Assembly (NCBI RefSeq): GCF_032452875.1
Contig: NC_083897.1
Span: 8,476,854-8,540,853 of the forward strand
DNA from: Bos javanicus
Taxonomy: Eukaryota; Chordata; Mammalia; Artiodactyla; Bovidae
DNA: 64,000 nucleotides
Direction of reading: 5' to 3'
The translations under genes and the position numbers were made by a program. The first letter of the stretch is position 1. The number at the start of each line of letters is the position of its first letter. Below, piece after piece: positions 59,629-64,000 of the stretch. The notes beneath the pieces are model-generated. The model did no database searches. It worked only from the letters and a program-made list of their open reading frames with translations, and had not been told where the DNA came from.

Positions 59629-62465
59629 GGCTTCCCTGGTGGCTCAGACGGTAAAGAATCTGCCTGCAATGCAGGAGACCCAGGTTTGGTCCCTGGATCA
59701 GGAAGATCCCCTGGAGGAGGGCATGGCAACCCACTCCAGTATTCTTTTTTTTTTTTTTTTAATTTCAGATATACACATGCTCCCCATCCTGAACCCTCCT
59801 CCCTCCCAACCTCCCCATACCATCCCCCTGGGCCTTCCCAGCGCACCGGCCCCAAGCATCCAGCATCGTGCACTGAACCTGGACTGGCATCTCGTTTCAT
59901 ACATGATATTTCACATGTTTCAATGCCATTCTCCCAAATCTTCCCACCCTCTCCCACAGAGTCCATAAGACTGTTCTATACATCAATGTCTCTTTTGCTG
60001 TCTCGTATACAGGGTTATCGTTACCATCTTTCTAAATTCCATATATATGCGTTAGTATACTGTATTTATGTTTTTCCTTCTGGCTTACTTCACTCTGTAT
60101 AATAGGCTCCAGTTTCATCCACCTCATTAGAACTGATTCAAATGTATTCTTTTTAATGGCTGAGTAATACTCCATTGTGTATATGTACCACAGCTTTCTT
60201 ATCCATTCATCTGCTGATGGGCATCTAGGTTGCTTCCATGTCCTGGCTATTATAAACAGTGCTGCGATGAACATTGGGGTACACGTGTCTCTTTCCCTTC
60301 TGGTTTCCTCAGTGTGTATGCCCAGCAGTGGGATTGCTGGATCATAAGGCAGTTCTATTTCTAGTTTTTTAAGGAATCTCCACACTGTTCTCCATAGTGG
60401 CTGTACTAGTTTGCATTCCCACCAACAGTGTAAGAGGGTTCCCTTTTCTCCACACCCTCTCCAGCATTTATTATTTGTAGACTTTTGGATCGCAGCCGTT
60501 CTGACTGGTGTGAAATGGTACCTCATAGTGGTTTTGATTTGCATTTCTCTGATAAAGAGTGATGTTGAGCATCTTTTCAAGTGTTTGTTAGCCATCTGTA
60601 TGTCTTCTTTGGAGAAATGTCTATTTAGATCTTTGGCCCATTTTTTGATTGGGTCATTTATTTTTCTGGAGTTGAGCTGTAGGAGTTGCTTGTATATTTT
60701 TGAGATTAGTTGTTTGTCGGTTGCTTCATATGCTATTATTTTCTCCCATTCTGAAGGCTGTCTTTTCACCTTGCTAATAGTTTCCTTTGATGTGCAGAAG
60801 CTTTTAAGGTTAATTAGGTCCCATTTGTTTATTTTTGCTTTTATTTCCAATATTCTGGGAGGTGGGTCATAGAGGATCCTGCTGTGATGTATGTCAGAGA
60901 GTGTTTTGCCTATGTTCTCCTCTAGGAGTTTTATAGTTTCTGGTCTTATGTTGAGATCTTTAATCCATTTGGAGTTTATTTTTGTGTATGGTGTTAGAAA
61001 GTGTTCTAGTTTCATTCTTTTACAAGTGGTTGACCAGATTTCCCAGCACCACTTGTTAAAGAGATTGTCTTTAATCCACTGTATATTCTTGCCTCCTTTG
61101 TCAAAGATAAGGTGTCCATATGTGCGTGGATTTATCTCTGGGCTTTCTATTTTGTTCCATTGATCTATATTTCTGTCTTTGTGCCAGTACCATACTGTCT
61201 TGATAACTGTGGCTTTGTAGTAGAGCCTGAAGTCAGGTAGGTTGATTCCTCCAGTTCCATTTTTCTTTCTCAAGATCGCTTTGGCTATTCGAGGTTTTTT
61301 GTATTTCCATACAAATTGTGAAATTATTTGTTCTAGCTCTGTGAAGAATACTGTTGGTAGCTTGATAGGGATTGCATTGAATCTATAAATTGCTTTGGGT
61401 AGTATACTCATTTTCACTATATTGATTCTTCCAATCCATGAACATGGTATATTTCTCCATCTATTAGTGTCCTCTTTGATTTCTTTCACCAGTGTTTTAT
61501 AGTTTTCTATATATAGGTCTTTAGTTTCTTTAGGTAGATATATTCCTAAGTATTTTATTCTTTTTGTTGCAATGGTGAATGGAATTGTTTCCTTAATTTC
61601 TCTTTCTGTTTTCTCATTATTAGTGTATAGGAATGCAAGGGATTTCTGTGTGTTGATTTTATATCCTGCAACTTTACTATAATCATTGATTAGTTCTAGT
61701 AATTTTCTGGTGGAGTCTTTAGGGTTTTCTATGTAGAGGATCATGTCATCTGCAAATAGTGAGAGTTTTACTTCTTCTTTTCCAATTTGGATTCCTTTTA
61801 TTTCTTTTTCTGCTCTGATTGCTGTAGCCAAAACTTCCAAAACTATGTTGAATAGTAATGGTGAAAGTGGGCACCCTTGTCTTGTTCCTGACTTTAGAGG
61901 AAATGCTTTCAATTTTTCACCATTGAGGATAATGTTTGCTGTGGGTTGAGGATAATGTTTGCTGTGGGTTTGTCATATATAGCTTTTATTATGTTGAGGT
62001 ATGTTCCTTCTATTCCTGCTTTCTGGAGAGTTTTTATCATAAATGAATGTTGAATTTTGTCAAAGGCTTTCTCTGCATCTATTGAGATAATCATATGGTT
62101 TTTATTTTTCAGTTTGTTAATGTGGTGTATTACATTGATTGATTTGCGGATATTGAAGAATCCTTGCATCCCTGGGATAAAGCCCACTTGGTCATGGTGT
62201 ATGATCTTTTTAATGTGTTGTTGGATTCTGATTGCTAGAATTTTGTTTAGGATTTTTGCATCTATGTTCATCAGTGATATTGGCCTATAGTTTTCTTTTT
62301 TTGTGGCATCTTTGTCAGGTTTTGGTATTAGGGTGATGGTGGCCTCATAGAATGCCACTCCAGTATTCTTGCCTGGAGAATCCCAGGGACAGAGGAGCCT
62401 GGCTGGCCACAGTCCATGGGATCACAAGGAGTCGGACACGACTGAGCAACTAACACTTTCACTCT
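59629..62465 (+). mobile_element. Bov-tA SINE split by L1-BT
   Basis: The SINE head and half its body end at 59746 (ccactccagtattctt). The body resumes at 62355 with the same 16 bases and ends at cactttcactctt. The repeated 16 bases are the target-site duplication of the L1. Confidence 0.93.
59747..62354 (-). mobile_element. L1-BT LINE, 5'-truncated, with broken ORF2
   Basis: A 2.6-kb minus-strand L1 with a poly-T (tail) at 59747-59760, a 3'UTR to 60031 and the C-terminal part of ORF2. Two open pieces, 62358-61909 (about 149 codons) and 61912-60032 (626 codons), together carry the RT domain. The catalytic FADD is at 61756-61745, and a Cys-rich motif (CWRGCGEKGTLLHC) lies near the end. A 23-bp tandem duplication at 61925-61970 shifts the frame between the pieces. 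ORF1, the endonuclease domain and the promoter are absent, so it cannot mobilise itself. Target duplications of 16 bp are perfect, so the insertion is young. Confidence 0.95.
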
Positions 62466-62547
62466 TCCCTCCACTTTTAAACATCTGGTGCTATAAATAG
62501 TTAAAGTGGATATGTAAAATATTTTAATGTTTTGTATTAAGAACATC

Positions 62548-62627
62548 TGACTGTAGCCCGCCAGGCTCCTCTGTCCATGGGATCACAAAGAATCAGACAC
62601 GACTGAGCCGCTAACAGTTTCACTTTT
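62548..62627. mobile_element. Chimeric Bov-A fragment (inverted then direct)
   Basis: actgtagcccgccaggctcc is in reverse orientation relative to Bov-A. It passes through the palindrome CCATGG into gatcacaaagaatcagacac, which is in direct orientation. Confidence 0.75.
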
Positions 62628-63143
62628 TCTGATACCCAACCTAAAATAAAACCCCCTTCTGCCCCCACATCTTGATTCCCCCTTACCCTGCTTTATTTCC
62701 TTCACAGAACTTACCATCATCTGAAGTTCTGTACAATGTAAGTGCTGTGGAGGTAGGGATTGGTATCTGTCTTGCTCATGGCTCTATCCTCAGCACCAGG
62801 TATATGCCAGGTGCTCAGCAAATATTGGTTGCATAAAGAAATGAACAGTTAAACTGGCTACTTTGTGTTCTTTTTTTTGTCTCTAGTTTTACTGAGGTAT
62901 AAATAAATAAAACTGCATACAGTTCAAACATACAAAGTGATTTGATAAATAAGTGAATGGTTGAACTGGTTATTTTGAAAACTAGTTAATAATTCTGCCA
63001 TTTCTGGTTGCTTAACTGAATTTAACCAGTAGCTTTTAAGATACTTGTTTGTTTAATTTCAGCTGCAGTGTGATCTTGTGTGACTTTTTTTTCAAAAAAA
63101 TCCCTCATTAGAATGTTTATCTTTCTTAAGGGTAGTATATTTT

Positions 63144-63355
63144 AGAATGTGGGCTCTTGAGTCAGACAGTTGGAGTTTGAATCCTGAACATCTGTGTGAA
63201 TAAGGACAAGTTCACCATTCTGGGTCTCAGTTTCTTCATCCATAAAATAGGCATCACAGGAGCATGGATCCCACGTTGTCATTTTGGGGATCAAAGAAAA
63301 TATGTAATCACCTAGCCTAGGAGCTGGCACATAGTAATGCCTCAGTGAACAGTAG
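63144..63355 (+). repeat. MIR SINE
   Basis: gtgggctcttgagtcagaca, gtctcagtttcttcatccat and agctggcacatagtaatgcc cover most of the MIR consensus. Confidence 0.82.
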
Positions 63356-63588
63356 ATTTAATTACTCTTATTAAGATGTAAGAGAAATTTTTCAAGAAAT
63401 AGAGGAACACCTGCAACAGAAACAAGTGAATATACTTTTCTAAGTGAAACTAAAATAGCTGTCCAGCTCTTTTGTACAAGTGGCATTTCTTTGGGATATG
63501 ATCCAAAATTTGAAGACCAATTGTTCTGTCCCTTTCCTCTGGAGGCTTTCATGGGACTGGACCAATTCTTCCCACATTTCTATATCCT

Positions 63589-63742
63589 TCCCAGGTGGTG
63601 CTAGTGGTGAAGAACTCACCTGCCGATGCAGGAGACATAAAAGACCCAGGTTCAATCCCTGGGTTGGGAAGGTCCCTTGGAGGAGGGCATGGCAACCCAC
63701 TCCAGTATTCTTGCCTGGAGAATCCCATGGACAGAGGAGCCA
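63589..63742 (+). mobile_element. Bov-tA SINE, 3'-truncated
   Basis: cttcccaggtggtgctagtg, gttcaatccctgggttggg and the Bov-A body, which stops at cagaggagcc before the usual 3' end. Confidence 0.9.
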
Positions 63743-64000
63743 CTTAACATGTCCTCATGATTCGTCATATTGAATATCTTTGCTTCTCACATTCCTCAAC
63801 TTGAATGTCATTTCAGGCTCTGGGTTCAGCTCCACCAATTCTTTTCACTCGGCAAATTGGTTAAAATGTCAGCAATTCCCTTCGTGGGAACGACGCTTGC
63901 TGACTGTTCACAAACTAGCTTTCTAAACAGGTTGACATTCAAACAAGGTTGCCCCGCCTTAACAGTCAAGGACAATGGTCTCTGTTTCCATCAGGACACC

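Larger units (their letters stand above)
57300..62850 (+). mobile_element. L2 LINE in three pieces, with younger elements nested
   Basis: L2 reverse-transcriptase and 3' sequence is read in order at about 57300-57700 (cccacatcatcaatttcccc), 58515-59627 (tgctcttgtcaaggtaaac, ccaaatttggatctccaaat, tttattcaaatgtcacctt) and 62628-62850 (accctgctttatttccttca, ggtgctcagcaaatattggt). The intervening DNA is an L1M with a SINE inside it, and a Bov-tA with an L1-BT inside it. The L2 coding frame is fully decayed. Confidence 0.8.
50149..64000 (-). other. TENM1: TENM1 intron, 3' part (>13.8 kb)
   Basis: No further teneurin-like exon is visible on the minus strand to the window end, so the preceding exon lies beyond 64000. 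Apart from the repeats listed, 50280-51200, 51420-52630, 53380-57300 and 63745-64000 hold only non-coding sequence. L2-like remnants are visible at about 54440-54570 and 55090-55195, and a MIR at 57140-57300. Confidence 0.75.

Noticed and set aside
60411..60872. A 153-codon plus-strand frame
   Set aside because: It is the complement of L1-BT ORF2, a common antisense shadow.
964..63742. tRNA genes at the many tRNA-Glu-like heads
   Set aside because: They are heads of Bov-tA and CHR SINEs fused to retroposon bodies, with broken stems, and not free-standing tRNA genes.
1..64000. CRISPR arrays, phage, operons or a replication origin
   Set aside because: No regularly spaced repeats, ribosome-binding-site-led gene clusters or other prokaryotic features. 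The DNA is vertebrate throughout.
50149..64000. A further TENM1 exon in the right-hand 13.8 kb
   Set aside because: None of the minus-strand frames shows YD-repeat or NHL-type sequence. The longest ones are L1 ORF2, SINE or low-complexity. A very small exon cannot be fully excluded.

Overview
The window is mammalian nuclear DNA from a ruminant, most likely a bovid. The evidence is the density of ruminant-lineage retroposons on both strands: Bov-tA and Bov-A2 SINEs, BovB LINEs and a young cattle-type L1 (L1-BT), together with older mammalian MIR, L2, L1M, MaLR and Tigger copies. Genes are split into small GT-AG exons. I see no bacterial operon, CRISPR array or phage feature.

Two genes meet tail to tail. 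On the + strand, positions 7437-13671 hold the last three coding exons of SH2D1A (SAP, the SH2 adaptor of SLAM-family receptors in T and NK cells); exon 1 lies left of the window. On the - strand, positions 50148-23415 hold seven coding exons for the last 1,071 residues of teneurin-1 (TENM1), from the YD-repeat shell to the C-terminal TCAP-1 peptide. The earlier TENM1 exons lie right of the window. The pairing of SH2D1A with TENM1 is the known Xq25-type arrangement of mammals, so this is very probably X-chromosomal. The two stop codons are 9.7 kb apart. The TENM1 3'UTR runs from 23414 to about 18777, and the SH2D1A 3'UTR starts at 13672.

Layout: 1-7436 SH2D1A intron 1 with a complete MaLR LTR element inside a MIR; 7437-13671 SH2D1A exons 2-4; 13672 to about 14890 SH2D1A 3'UTR and/or L2-derived sequence; 14915-18776 intergenic with a nested L1/BovB and a Bov-A2; 18777-24173 TENM1 last exon with a repeat-poor 4.6 kb 3'UTR; 24174-50148 TENM1 introns and exons; 50149-64000 one long TENM1 intron containing an L2 that was interrupted by an L1M (itself hit by a SINE) and by a Bov-tA (itself hit by an L1-BT).

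I found no evidence of a novel multi-gene system. The structures least explained by known features are a roughly 120-bp inverted repeat about 0.9 kb apart in a TENM1 intron (40794-40914 and 41807-41931, with a 47-nt perfect core), a 23-bp tandem duplication that breaks the L1 ORF2, a head-to-head Bov-A2 pair, and a chimeric SINE fragment rearranged at a palindrome.
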